This document shows positions 1-9,914 of a DNA stretch of 64,000 nt, in pieces. Position 1 is the first letter of the stretch; each line of letters starts with the position of its first letter. The notes beneath the pieces are model-generated. The model saw nothing but the letters and a program-made list of their open reading frames with translations, was not told the DNA's origin and ran no database searches. The stretch spans positions 1 to 64,000 of the forward strand of contig JAFCMP010000101.1 of NCBI GenBank assembly GCA_017506865.1, given 5' to 3'. Source of the stretch: Tribonema minus. Lineage: Eukaryota; Sar; Xanthophyceae; Tribonematales; Tribonemataceae. Made by a program: the position numbers and the translations under genes.

Positions 1-20
1 CTCCAGCTGCATCGTCACAT

Positions 21-1094
21 TCACAAGCGGCAGGCAAAACACAGACGAAAAATTTCCCGAACAGGTGCTGGCCGCTGTATCCCCCCATGCTGCGAGGTCG
101 TCGCTGCATCATTAGAAAAGGCCACACCTGCAGACACTGTGACGAAAGTGCCATCCCTGATACGCGAGAGGGCGTCAGCATTACCATTCTCTCTACCAGG
201 CCTGTGCACAATGTCCATGTTGTATTCTTGCAGTTCTGATATGTAACGTTCCTGCCGCTTGGTGCGCGGTTCTGAGCCACCCATCAAGTGCGCTAATGCA
301 GAGTGGTCAGTTTGTAGGATGAACGTGTTACCATTGTGCAAAAACTGTCTGAAGTAGTGAACGCCTTCCATTGCTGCTAGCGCTTCCCTATCATAAGTAC
401 CATAATTGCGTTCAGCACTTTTCAAAGTACGACTATAGTATCCTATCGGGTGCTCTCCGTTGGTGGGGCATATCTGCGTTAACACCGCTCCCAGTCCATA
501 GTCAGAAGCATCAGTCTGCAAAACCAACTTGACTGAGCCATTGAGGATGCCTTTCAAATCGGGATGTGCTAAAACAGGGGATGTCTTCAAGGCCTCCTTG
601 AGCACCTGCCACGCAGCAATGCAATCATCCGAGAGCTCAAACGGTACACCTTTGCGAGTAAGGTTGACCAGGGGCTCCGTGATTGTTGAAAAATGGGAGA
701 TATACTGCCTGTAGTACGCTGCCATACACAAAAAGGAACGCACATCATGAAGGTCAGAGGGCAAAGGTATCTTCTCAATTGCCTCTACTTTTGATGGATC
801 AACGCGCTTGCCCTGGGCATCTACGACATGACCCAGAAATTTGACCTCCCGCATGGCGAAGTGACACTTGGACGGCTTCAGCTTTATGCCTACTGAGAGC
901 AGTCGGCTCAACACTATCTCCAAGTGCTTCATGTGCTCTTTGAAGGTTTTGCTAAAAACCAGAATATCGTCAATGTACACCAGGGCGTACACCCACAGCG
1001 CATCATGCCCCATAGCAAGCTGCATTAGACGCTGAAAAGTAGATGGCATGTTCATAAGCCCCATAGGCCCACCTTCCATTGATAGCACCCCCAT
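21..1094 (-). CDS. Reverse transcriptase C-terminal part and RNase H
   Basis: It continues the reverse transcriptase at MGLMNMPSTFQRLMQ (motif B region) and carries the catalytic YIDDILVFS box. The thumb and connection follow, then an RNase H domain with QTDASDYGLGAVLTQ, the YDREALA block and the typical end GNADALSRI. All these blocks are full and recognisable. After RNase H about 45 unassigned residues precede a stop near position 21. Integrase would lie beyond the window. Confidence 0.9.
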   Translation of the reverse strand: MGVLSMEGGPMGLMNMPSTFQRLMQLAMGHDALWVYALVYIDDILVFSKTFKEHMKHLEIVLSRLLSVGIKLKPSKCHFAMREVKFLGHVVDAQGKRVDPSKVEAIEKIPLPSDLHDVRSFLCMAAYYRQYISHFSTITEPLVNLTRKGVPFELSDDCIAAWQVLKEALKTSPVLAHPDLKGILNGSVKLVLQTDASDYGLGAVLTQICPTNGEHPIGYYSRTLKSAERNYGTYDREALAAMEGVHYFRQFLHNGNTFILQTDHSALAHLMGGSEPRTKRQERYISELQEYNMDIVHRPGRENGNADALSRIRDGTFVTVSAGVAFSNDAATTSQHGGIQRPAPVREIFRLCFACRL

Positions 1095-1492
1095 TTGGTT
1101 TGAAAAGCCGTTATTGGTCTGGATTCTCTGTCCAATTCAACATGCCAAAATCCAGCAACCGCGTCCATAGAGCTAAACCACTCAGAGCCATTCAACACTG
1201 AGTGCACCTCATCTATGCGCGGCAGCGGAAACCCATCCTGACCGCCACCACGCTCTTTCACTGCTTGATTAACCGCCCTCAAATCCTGCACAACTCTCAT
1301 ACCACCGTCTGGCTTTGGTATTATCATGAGAGGAGAGTTCCAGGGTGAATTTGACGGCTCAATCACGCCCTTCTTCAACAAGAAGTCAATTTCCTTCCAT
1401 AAAACTTCAAGTTCTTTCAGACTATACTTTCGCAATCTGGAACGCACAGGCCTAGCATCTCCAACATCAATATGGTGGCGGACCAACGACAC
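1052..1492 (-). CDS. Reverse transcriptase, N-terminal part (broken)
   Basis: It begins in RHHIDVGDARPVRSRLRKYS and runs through the first reverse transcriptase blocks: the segment KKGVIEPSNSPWNSPLMIIP, the VVQDLRAVNQ block, PLPRIDEV, and FSSMDAVAGFWHVEL (motif A, with Asp). These are standard Ty3/gypsy blocks. Reading frame is lost around 1065, within the conserved block before motif B, and the domain continues in the frame of the next entry. A programmed shift inside this block would be unusual, so I read this as a mutation. Confidence 0.85.
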   Translation of the reverse strand: MSLVRHHIDVGDARPVRSRLRKYSLKELEVLWKEIDFLLKKGVIEPSNSPWNSPLMIIPKPDGGMRVVQDLRAVNQAVKERGGGQDGFPLPRIDEVHSVLNGSEWFSSMDAVAGFWHVELDRESRPITAFQTKWGCYQWKVGLWGL

Positions 1493-1552
1493 TTTCCTGG
1501 CCTACCATCATGTGAGAAGATCCCTTACGTGCCATTTTGCGAAGCAAATCTG

Positions 1553-2560
1553 TCACTGCATTCGTTGAACTTCCGTCAAGTGTTCCAATTCCCCAACACG
1601 GAACGCGGCAAGCCATTCCAGCTCCCGTGCCCGTTGCACTGCTTCATCGTCCGTACACTCTTGAGCTGCAGATGAGTCAGCACCAACACCAGGTTGCGAT
1701 TCTACATCAACCTTCGCTTCCTTTTTTGGTTTATTGTGAGTTTCAGGGACGGCAGTGCAAGGAGCATTTGGCGGCGGCGGTTCTGCGGGGGGCCGCGCCT
1801 TGTGCACTATCTTGTCTGCGTGGGGCTCCTCTACACTCAATGTTTGCACTCGTGAATCAGAGACTGGGTTTAACTTAGCCGAATTGACTTTGTCTGCCAT
1901 GCTGCTAGTTGAAGTAGTTGACGTTGAAGAAGGGTTCACCTGTGCTCCACACCCCCAACCTACGTCGCAGCTCTCAGCAAACAGAGCCTCCGCTGCCGTT
2001 CCCGAAATGACATTTGGCGCCTCCGCTTGCGCCTCAGCTGGTGTCACATAACCAGCAGCAACCATGAAGCAAACCGTGGCTAGACGATCATTGCGCTCTA
2101 TCTGTGCTATCCTCGCTTTGATCGCCGTCAAGCGCTTTTCTAGCAACTGCTGTTTCTCGTCTTTCTCCTGTACTGAAGTCAGTGCTATTGAGCTCCGTGT
2201 GGTTTCCACTTCACATCTGTGTGATTGTCGCTTCCACAAATCCTCATCTAGCAAGTGCAAGTGCCCAAGCTTGACGCCCGGTTTCAGCTTACCAGTACGC
2301 TTGACAATAGTGAGATTTATAGTGCTGGTGTGCATACCCTCCTCTACCAACACTCGCTGCCGCCGCACAGCCCAATGCCCCCGTGGGTCAATTGCCCCTT
2401 CGAGCACATAGTTCCCCGGTGGTGCGTCACCGGTCCAAGTCACCACAACTGCAATTCCATCCGCTGTAGCTTCTGTGACGGGGTACTTCTTGGCTATATA
2501 GACAGTAGCTTGTTTTTGCAAAGCAGCCCTTGCTCTGCAACCAACACAATGTTGTCCCAT
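1553..2560 (-). CDS. Retrotransposon pol segment between methyltransferase-like domain and reverse transcriptase
   Basis: This frame overlaps the end of the methyltransferase-like frame. The meaningful part starts near 2515, after the run CAAAAAC, where a -1 shift would carry ribosomes from the upstream frame into it. Residues from TVYIAKKYPV to GVKLGHLHLL look like the beta-rich linker that precedes reverse transcriptase in Ty3/gypsy pol. A coiled-coil-like stretch rich in E, K and R and a proline-rich stretch follow. The frame ends at a stop at 1553. A neighbouring frame continues sensibly for about 25 codons, so this copy has a frame lesion here. Confidence 0.6.
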   Translation of the reverse strand: MGQHCVGCRARAALQKQATVYIAKKYPVTEATADGIAVVVTWTGDAPPGNYVLEGAIDPRGHWAVRRQRVLVEEGMHTSTINLTIVKRTGKLKPGVKLGHLHLLDEDLWKRQSHRCEVETTRSSIALTSVQEKDEKQQLLEKRLTAIKARIAQIERNDRLATVCFMVAAGYVTPAEAQAEAPNVISGTAAEALFAESCDVGWGCGAQVNPSSTSTTSTSSMADKVNSAKLNPVSDSRVQTLSVEEPHADKIVHKARPPAEPPPPNAPCTAVPETHNKPKKEAKVDVESQPGVGADSSAAQECTDDEAVQRARELEWLAAFRVGELEHLTEVQRMQ

Positions 2561-3897
2561 CCTGGTAGTTCTGTTTCGGCGGCAGCGGCCAACTCAGGGT
2601 TGTCTGACACTTGATTCTTGCCAAAGCGCTCATCTGCATGGTCCATCGCTATGGTGTATGCTTCCATCATTGTCAGCTTACCTGGCGTGCGCGCCCCGCC
2701 GCTACGATGGCCATCCTCGTCATCACCTCCGGCTTCGCCGCTGTCGGTGCTTGTCTCGTCACCTTCGCTCGTGGAGTTGCTGGCTGATGCTTGCGCGCTG
2801 GTCTCGCAGGCGGTCTTCTTGGCGTGGTCTGCTGTGGAGGGCTGCGGCCCTGGCTCCCGGTTGTGGTTCGCCGCCCCCATCGCGAAGCCCTGCTTGTACT
2901 TCAACTTGCGCAGGAAAGGCATGCCTTGCAGGTGTTGTGATACGAGGACAGGCCCCACCGAGGTGCCTCCCTGTGGGTGGTCGTCAGGGAGGTCATAGGG
3001 ACCCAAGGTCTGCACAAACAAACCATCCTCGATCATGCGAGGCGGTATGGGTGCCTGCTGGCGCTGCAAGTCGAACAGCACCGGCTCTGTACGCAGAGTG
3101 CGAATGATGAATGACATCACTGGGGCAAGCAGTATCTGACCACTGCCCTTCGCCAGTGTTGACTGTGTGATGCCTGGTGGCACCTTGAGCCACCACAGAC
3201 CATTGGCCCGCAGTAAGTCTGCCTGCGATGGAGCATAGCGTTGAGTGGCATTGTACTGCGTGTCCCCCTTTCGCATGTCACTGTCTGATGGTTCACGGAA
3301 TGCATGAAAGTGACGCGCAACAAGGGTTGGTACACTGCGCGTCATCTCATGCGTCCAGCGCGCTGTGGCATTGCGAGGTGGCAGCACAAACACTGGGTTA
3401 GTGACACCCCACATCTCCATGGGGGTGATCTGCAGTTCGTGCTTGTCCTTATGCTTTGCGCGCTCCACCTTGTGAGCCACGCGCTGGAGCGCGTCCACCA
3501 CACTCTGATCACCCTTCATCATGAGGAGGAACACTCGGTTGCGCAGGTTAGGGAACCCCAGGTTTTCACCCGAGAGCTCAAATGACAATATGTGATAACC
3601 TGCGTTGAGCGCTGCCTCCAACGCGAGAACTCCACTGACAGTCAGCCCCAGCTCTGGCGCATTTTCAATTAAGAGTCGCTTCACTCCCTTCTGTACAGCC
3701 TTGTGCACCAGCTGTGGTGTGGTGCTTGCGGTCACCAGATCTGGGTCCAGCTCGACTATCTTGTCCCACACTTCATCAGAGGTGTAGTCCCCTATAAGCG
3801 TAGGAACCGTGGGGTGAGATGCACGAAAAACTTTGGCGAAGTCTTCACTGGTCTCTACTGCCATTGCCACTTGTGCTCCCCCCATTATTGCACCCAT
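2494..3897 (-). CDS. C5-cytosine DNA methyltransferase-like domain inside the retrotransposon
   Basis: An open frame of 467 codons. Its first residues, joined to the end of the preceding frame, give a Rossmann motif I (VDLGGG... then GGAQVAMAVE), as in DNMT/Dcm-family enzymes. Next come a GD motif after an ANHP-like SHPTVPTLIGD, the ENV-like motif IENAPE (motif VI), and PNLRNRVFLLM, which resembles the QxRxR motif VIII. Where the catalytic PCQ loop (motif IV) should be, the sequence is STTPQL, with no cysteine, so methylation activity is doubtful. The C-terminal ~250 residues are unassigned and end in an acidic, low-complexity stretch. Capture of cytosine methyltransferases by retrotransposons is known from other algae and dinoflagellates; that this is such a capture is inference from motifs only. 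Confidence 0.65.
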   Translation of the reverse strand: MGAIMGGAQVAMAVETSEDFAKVFRASHPTVPTLIGDYTSDEVWDKIVELDPDLVTASTTPQLVHKAVQKGVKRLLIENAPELGLTVSGVLALEAALNAGYHILSFELSGENLGFPNLRNRVFLLMMKGDQSVVDALQRVAHKVERAKHKDKHELQITPMEMWGVTNPVFVLPPRNATARWTHEMTRSVPTLVARHFHAFREPSDSDMRKGDTQYNATQRYAPSQADLLRANGLWWLKVPPGITQSTLAKGSGQILLAPVMSFIIRTLRTEPVLFDLQRQQAPIPPRMIEDGLFVQTLGPYDLPDDHPQGGTSVGPVLVSQHLQGMPFLRKLKYKQGFAMGAANHNREPGPQPSTADHAKKTACETSAQASASNSTSEGDETSTDSGEAGGDDEDGHRSGGARTPGKLTMMEAYTIAMDHADERFGKNQVSDNPELAAAAETELPGWDNIVLVAEQGLLCKNKLLSI

Positions 3898-6800
3898 TAC
3901 GGAGCTGCCAATCCCCCCCCCAGGTCTACCACCTTTAGGTTAGGTACCAGCATTTGCTCTACGTTTGGGTACTCACCATGTTCAACTGCCGAGATCTGAG
4001 ACCAGCGATCGACATGGCAATTCTCCAGCACCCAGTCTGACCCCCCCTTTTTGTTGTAGCAGCCCAAGCGCCTGTTCTCAGTGAGCTCTGAGGCAGCTAC
4101 ACAAATCTCTGTCTCACTGTCTGAGGGGTAGTCTGCTTCTGAATCAGAAGTCAAGTCTGTGTCATCATCATCACTTTCCGACCAGTCAGTTGCTTGCACA
4201 TAGTCATCCACCAACTCTGCGCTGCTTGCATCGGAATCAGAGTACACTGACTCTACTTCAACAGTCTTGTCAGTGCGCCAACACGGACATGACACGTCAG
4301 TCTCCCAGCCTGTTTTCGGCAGTGCTTCCACGCTCACAACACGCTCATCCTGCTCATTGTCAAGGTCAATGGGTGGTTGTACTTGTACTTTCTCCGCACC
4401 TACTCCTGTTCCAAGCACAAACTTTGGCCCCGGCTCTCCATCCTGTGTGAGTGGCGCGTCGAGCAAATCTGCAGGCAGTGCTCCAAACTCAAACTTCAAC
4501 GTGTCAGGCGCCGACGCTGACCCGTCAGACCCCCATTGCAAAGCAGTGTGCAGTGCTGTCTGAGGGCCACTACCACCTCCTTTGATGCCCCCAGCGCCTT
4601 GGCGCCACGAATCACGCATCGTAGCTACTTCATCCGGGCTTAGGGACTTGACCCCCTTTGTAGGCATGTCGGGGTGCTGCACTATGGCAGGAGTGCGGCT
4701 AGTGAGGATGTCCAAGCGCATCTTGCTGATTGTAGTGAAGCTGATTAGGAATTGGGGGTCAATTTGGTTGCTGACGTGAAAATCAACTTGTTCCGTGACC
4801 CCTGCAACTTCAACTTCAACCGTGACCATGAACATCACTGCGACCAAGTGCCTGCCCACGCCGCGTATTGCCTTGAAGATTGGTGGTCGCTGCGATTGCT
4901 CAAGACGTAGTGCCTGCTGAGCAGTGTCCGCATTGTCGCGCAGCTTACGCAACAGCAGACAGTATGCGCGGAACTGCATCACGTTGCACCCAGCACATGA
5001 GTCCAGGTACACGATGGCGGGCATGATTCTGTGGACCGTTGCCTGCACCATGAGCACTGTTGAGCGTGGCCTAGGGCCGTTCACATCGCCAGCACCTGTA
5101 ATGCAGATCATGCAGCTTACTTCGGCAATGTCATCACCTGGGCCTAGGCAACAGCACTGAGAGAATTGCTGAGGGTCGCACGTCAGACACACACCTCCAA
5201 TGGACGGGTCCTGCGCGAAGAATGCTCCCGCTGAGAAGGGGTAACAGGCGTCGTCATCGTTGCTAGTGTAGTGCACTGTTGGTGGCAAGGCGGAAGCACC
5301 GTACATCATGGCTAGCGCGGCCTGCATCATCGCGGGAGACACAGAAGCGGGGTCAAACGCAAAGTTGTTTGCAATACGTCCACCGCTGCCGCCATTGCCC
5401 ATGTAACCGCCACTTGGCCTCTGCCCCTGGCCACTACCGCTGTTGTTGCCACCAAAGCCTCCGCGACCGTACCCCCCCCCAAAGCCTGACCTGTTGGACT
5501 GCGCTTGCCCGTATGGCCCGTAAAATGGCCGATTGGGCGCCAGAGCAGGTTGTGAGGTGCGTTCATATAGGCGCACCAGTGTATCCAAACGTTGATTGAT
5601 GTCACTGGCCTGCTGCTGTTGGTGCATTTCAAGGCGCTGCAAGGCACTTTCCAACGATATACCTGAGCTGTTCGATGGCGTAGGAGTTGTCAACGTGGCG
5701 CCGCTGCTGCCCTGAATGGCCAGAGCATCAGCCCCCATGGCGCCGTCACTACCGTTTCCCGCCTCCGACTCTGATCCTTCCTCAAGCGCAAAAGCGAGAG
5801 AGCTCTTCTTGTCTGACTTCTTACCTGCCTCATTCGCCAGATATGCTCTCACTGACATGCCCTTGCTTGCTGCCATTACACTCTCTACCGTGTGTAACCG
5901 TCTTTTGATAGCCTCTGTTGACACCTCACAGGCCTCACCTGCCTCAAGTGTCACACGGAATGCCACCAACTTTTCCATGAACTTCTCTGCTCTGGGTCTG
6001 GCCTCACGAGATCTGCCTATGACTTCAATGAGCTTGCGCACATATTTGTCCTTGAGAAGCGCTCCGCCGCGTTCCTGCGGATGCAATGTGTACTCCAGGA
6101 CCTTCTCAAAGTCCAACAGAAACACTTTGACACCTACCCCTGCCTCCAGGCGCAGCTGCTCCAGCCTGCTTGCGGCCCTACTTCTCTGCATAGAGTCACT
6201 GTACAGGTCTGTCAATCGTGTATGCAGGGCCTTGACCTGCTGTCCAGACAGATTGCTGTTGGCCTGCTTCTCACTGATCCATTTCGTGATTTCCCTTCGC
6301 AGCTCAGCAGAGAGGCAATATTGCAGCATTAGTGGCACGTATGAGGGGCAAGTGCGGTTACTAGAGTTGCCGTCGGGTATTCGTTGGACCCCTTCGAATG
6401 ACACACGTGCCGCCAGCGAGTTGAGCCATTCGCTCATCATGCATGTAATCAGCTCATGGTTGACTGCCTTGTTCTCCGCATTCTTGTACTCCAAACCAGT
6501 CTCTGGGGGGTCATCCAAGAAGTATAGCGTTGCATGTGACACGCCTTTGAGAGCCCGCGGTGCCATCAGGCGAGGAATCACTGCAGATGACTCATCTTCC
6601 TCGTCTACACTGCGCACAACTGCCCTGCTAGAGTGAGACCCAACTTCAACTCTTGTTTCTTGCGCTGACTGTTCCATTGGGACTGCCAGCTGCGACTGCT
6701 GCGGCACCTCGGATGGGCGCTGCTGGTGCCCCTGCTCAACCTGATGCTGTAGCTGCTGTTGCTGCAACATCACCTGCTGTTCAAGACGGTGCAACTGCTG

Positions 6801-7003
6801 CTGCTGCAACTGCAACTGCTGCTGCAACTGCAACTCCTGCTGTTGCTCAACTTGACGTTGCTGCAACTGCAGCCGCTGCTGTTCTTCCTCTTCTCGTTGT
6901 GACAGCTGCTGCTGCTGCTGCAACAACTGCTGCTGCTGCTGTTCCTCCTGCTGCTGCTGCTGCAACAACTGCTGCTGCTGCTGCCACTGCTGCTGCAACA
7001 GCA

Positions 7004-7035
<32 letters not shown>

Positions 7036-8303
7036 AGCAACTGCTGTGCCTCTTCTTGCTGCTGCTGTAACTGGGCCAGATCCGCCCCCCGCGGATTGCC
7101 CTCCACGTAGCGAGGCACTGCGGCACGACCTAACGCATTCTCATGCAAAGTGTGCGGCACAAACCTCCCGGTCACAACATCCACCGGGACCTGAAAGTCC
7201 AGAGGTGGTGGAGGAGCATCGAGCCCCACCATCTGCCCTTTGCTGAGCGGCAGATAGTCAGAGAGCAGTGGGCCTGCATCCTTGCCCCAAATGAGAGGGT
7301 TGACTGGTGGGTGCGAAGGCGTCACGGGCATAATCCAGTAAGGTGTCGTGCAGTTTGCGACGCGCGAGGCAGGCACATCATACACTACATCCCCAGCCTC
7401 CGTCCTGACGCGAAAGAGCGGGTCGAACACATTGGCCTCATCTACCTCTGTGTTAGTGCTCAAGAAGTCTTGTGCCATCCTACAATCCTCCCACTGAGTG
7501 GTGATCTTGCAGCGTACCGGGGCGTTGACAGGCATGATGCAAGGGGTTAGTCGATGAGCCGCCACTTGACAGACCTCTGCACTCACAACTTTCCTGACCA
7601 CAACATAATCCATCAGCGCGTGAGCCCTGCTGAAGCGGCCCATCGGCTGGCACCAGGCTGGCGCCACCTGCACCAGATGCACCTTATCCAACTTGCCTGC
7701 CTTGCCTTTAACAGTTGGTGCATGCATGTCATGCCATAATGCCAATTCGTAACCCGAGGGTCGCCAAACTGAGTAGTTCTTCTCCGCTCCCTCCAGCAGC
7801 TTTACTTCCCACTCCTCACCCAGCGTCTCGTCATCCGCATGCAGACGTGTTGCATACACTTCGCCATCACGCTTCGCAACCACACCCATACGGCCTACGA
7901 GTTTGTCATTTCTTCCAAACCACACTACAACCAGCTCACCAGAGTGTGGTACTTCTCCTTCGAACAATGCACGTCGCTCGTTGATTGTCCACAGGCTTTC
8001 ACGACGGGCATGTGAGTACTGCAAGTGAGCTGCCAAATAGCCTGCAGGGTATTCGTACCAAGCCGTTGTTATGGCTCTACGAGCAACCTGATGTATGCCT
8101 GCTGTCAGGGGCTCCCCTTCACGGTACACTGAACGCCCTTTCAACGGTGCAGCATCCACCAAAGCCTCTGCCCGTGCCAGGCGAGCAGAATTGATTGAAG
8201 TGGTTATAGAGCCAGCAATTGAACCTGTTCGTCGCTGACCTCGAACAATCGACTGCAACCCTCCTTCGCTCTCCAAACCACTCTGTGCACTGTGTACTGA
8301 CAT
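3897..8303 (-). CDS. Gag-like polyprotein with C-terminal aspartic-protease-like region
   Basis: An open frame of 1,468 codons from the ATG at 8303; the six codons upstream have only a TTG start. The N-terminal ~400 residues are unassigned. A glutamine-rich tract follows (about residues 410-515), then a helical capsid-like region (about 580-860) and a glycine/arginine-rich stretch (GFGGGYGRGGFGG, near 950) in the place of a nucleocapsid. No CCHC zinc knuckle is visible. Near residue 1100 the sequence VYLDSCAGCNVM looks like a retroviral-type protease active site (D-S/T-G-A), but the glycine is replaced by cysteine. An acidic, serine-rich linker ends the frame. The C-terminal end VVDLGGG is already the start of methyltransferase motif I, continued in another frame after a nine-G run. 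Confidence 0.8.
6762..7075 (-). repeat. CAG/CTG-rich tract coding polyglutamine in Gag
   Basis: A purine/pyrimidine-skewed run of CTG and CAA complements, read on the minus strand as Gln codons with scattered Leu, Glu and Arg. It stays in frame with Gag for about 105 codons. Confidence 0.9.
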
Positions 8304-9914
8304 GATTAACTTCCGAGTCAAGCTTCTTCTCCCTCGATACAGACCCGAAATATGGTTAGCCAGACACAGAGCTTGCCAACTTGAATGTCAGTTCTCCAAC
8401 TTCACAAACAAGAATAGGTTATCTCTCTTTGACACCCCCTTCCTTTGTCTCCTATGCTTGCCAAGCCTTGCCTGATTAGCGCTGTGTATTCCCCCCCAGC
8501 ACCGACGTACAGTGAAGGTGATGAAAGCAAACAGCGCACACCGACGAAGTGAACCGCAAGCGTCAAAGTTCCCCTTTTGCAGTTTCTCCTCAAAATTCCT
8601 CCCGCGATAGGCAACGATAGTGCAGGGGCTACGAATCGTGTGAACAGCAGCAAAGCCGTCGCCACACCTCCAGCCCGAGACAGTATCGCTACCGACTACG
8701 CCAGAATATCTTTACCCGTCCCAACTTGAAGCACGCAATCACCTTTTTTTGACTACAACCCAACACTACCGCCTCCAAACAGCCACGAATGTAGCAGTAT
8801 TCAGCAACTCACTACTGCTGCAGCCTTCGTTCGCAAGGCGAAGCAACAATGTCACCTGGTACAGGCCCAAAAACTCCGCTGAAAATGCCGAGCGTGAAAG
8901 CCGCCGAAGCAGCTCGCCGCAAGCCACGCCAGTGGAGTCCGTGTCCAGTCGCCAGCAGCGCCACGCCGCAGATGACCGGCAGGCTGCACGCTATCTCGAT
9001 CTTGCTCTCGAACCGTCAATTGCCCGCAGCTACCTCAACCTTCAGAAAAGGTGGGCAGCTGCAAGCTCTCGTGGCCCTCCGCTACCGCCGAACCTCGTTG
9101 AGGACGCGGGCGTCTGGCAGCTAACTATAGTCGGCTAAAACCTGCCGAGATCAGCCATTGTGGTGACTGGGTGGTGTCCCAGCTCACAGTGTTGACTCTT
9201 CAGGAGTGAGGAACTGCTCCATTGCTCCAGTTACAGCCTAAAGCCTGCGAATGTTGCCTTGAGAAAGCAGCGGCGCTTGCAACTACTCTCTCCAGATACC
9301 AAGTGCCATGGCGCCGGTAAACGTGGCGGTGCAAAAGCAGACAAAAGCCTTCCTTAAAGCATGTAGATCGGTTTCTGATCATTAGGCGCACACAAGCACA
9401 AATGCAGCTGAGCGCTGCTGCCATTCAACTTGAGGTGACTGTTGACAAATACGGGCACAACTCTCCAATTCAGCCCTGGCCACCTCAAGGCGTGCTACGT
9501 GCTGCCACCACACATCTATCATCCTAATGCACGCTAATGGCGGCCGCTTCACGACACTACAACAGCTATGCGCACTGCGCACCAGCAAGCGCCCACTAAT
9601 CAATCCACCAGAAAGGTACCAGAAGACAAAGCAATCATAACTGTGCTGACAGCCCTCAGTTATCGTGCCCTGAGCCTCCTGACTGCTCCTCTTTTCTGCT
9701 CCTCAATGCCCCCCCCCCCCCCTTCAATGCAGCTAGCATTGGTCACTCCTAGACAGTTTACCGTACCTGTACCGGCAGCCTTCAGCAGTTATGCCCTGAG
9801 TCTCCTGACTGCCTGTAGCTGCCGCCGCAGCTGCGTGCTCCCCTTTTCCGCTCATAAACGCCCCTCCCTCCCCCACCACTTCCCCTCCGCCCCCTTTGAC
9901 GCGGCTAGCATCCG
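8304..9914. other. Flank of the retrotransposon; no confident gene
   Basis: The 5' LTR and leader of the Ty3/gypsy element should lie here, but with the other LTR outside the window I cannot delimit it. A plus-strand open frame at 8749-9138 (129 codons) ends in AARYLDLALEPSIARSYLNL, which loosely recalls the core-binding helices of tyrosine recombinases. No catalytic domain follows, so I do not call it. Confidence 0.4.

Larger units (their letters stand above)
1..8303 (-). mobile_element. Ty3/gypsy-type LTR retrotransposon with a methyltransferase-like domain (partial, decayed)
   Basis: Read on the minus strand, the order is gag, aspartic-protease-like motif, C5-methyltransferase-like domain, pol linker, reverse transcriptase and RNase H. 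This matches a Ty3/gypsy element with an extra domain between protease and reverse transcriptase. Integrase and the 3' LTR lie beyond position 1. I could not define a 5' LTR or primer-binding site upstream of 8303. The copy is broken: frame changes near 3912 and 2515, stops and frame changes at 1500-1555, and a frame change inside reverse transcriptase near 1065. The first two fall at homopolymer runs and might be programmed; the others look like decay. Confidence 0.9.

Noticed and set aside
6653-7246. 197-codon plus-strand alanine-rich frame
   Set aside because: Antisense of the polyglutamine tract in Gag.
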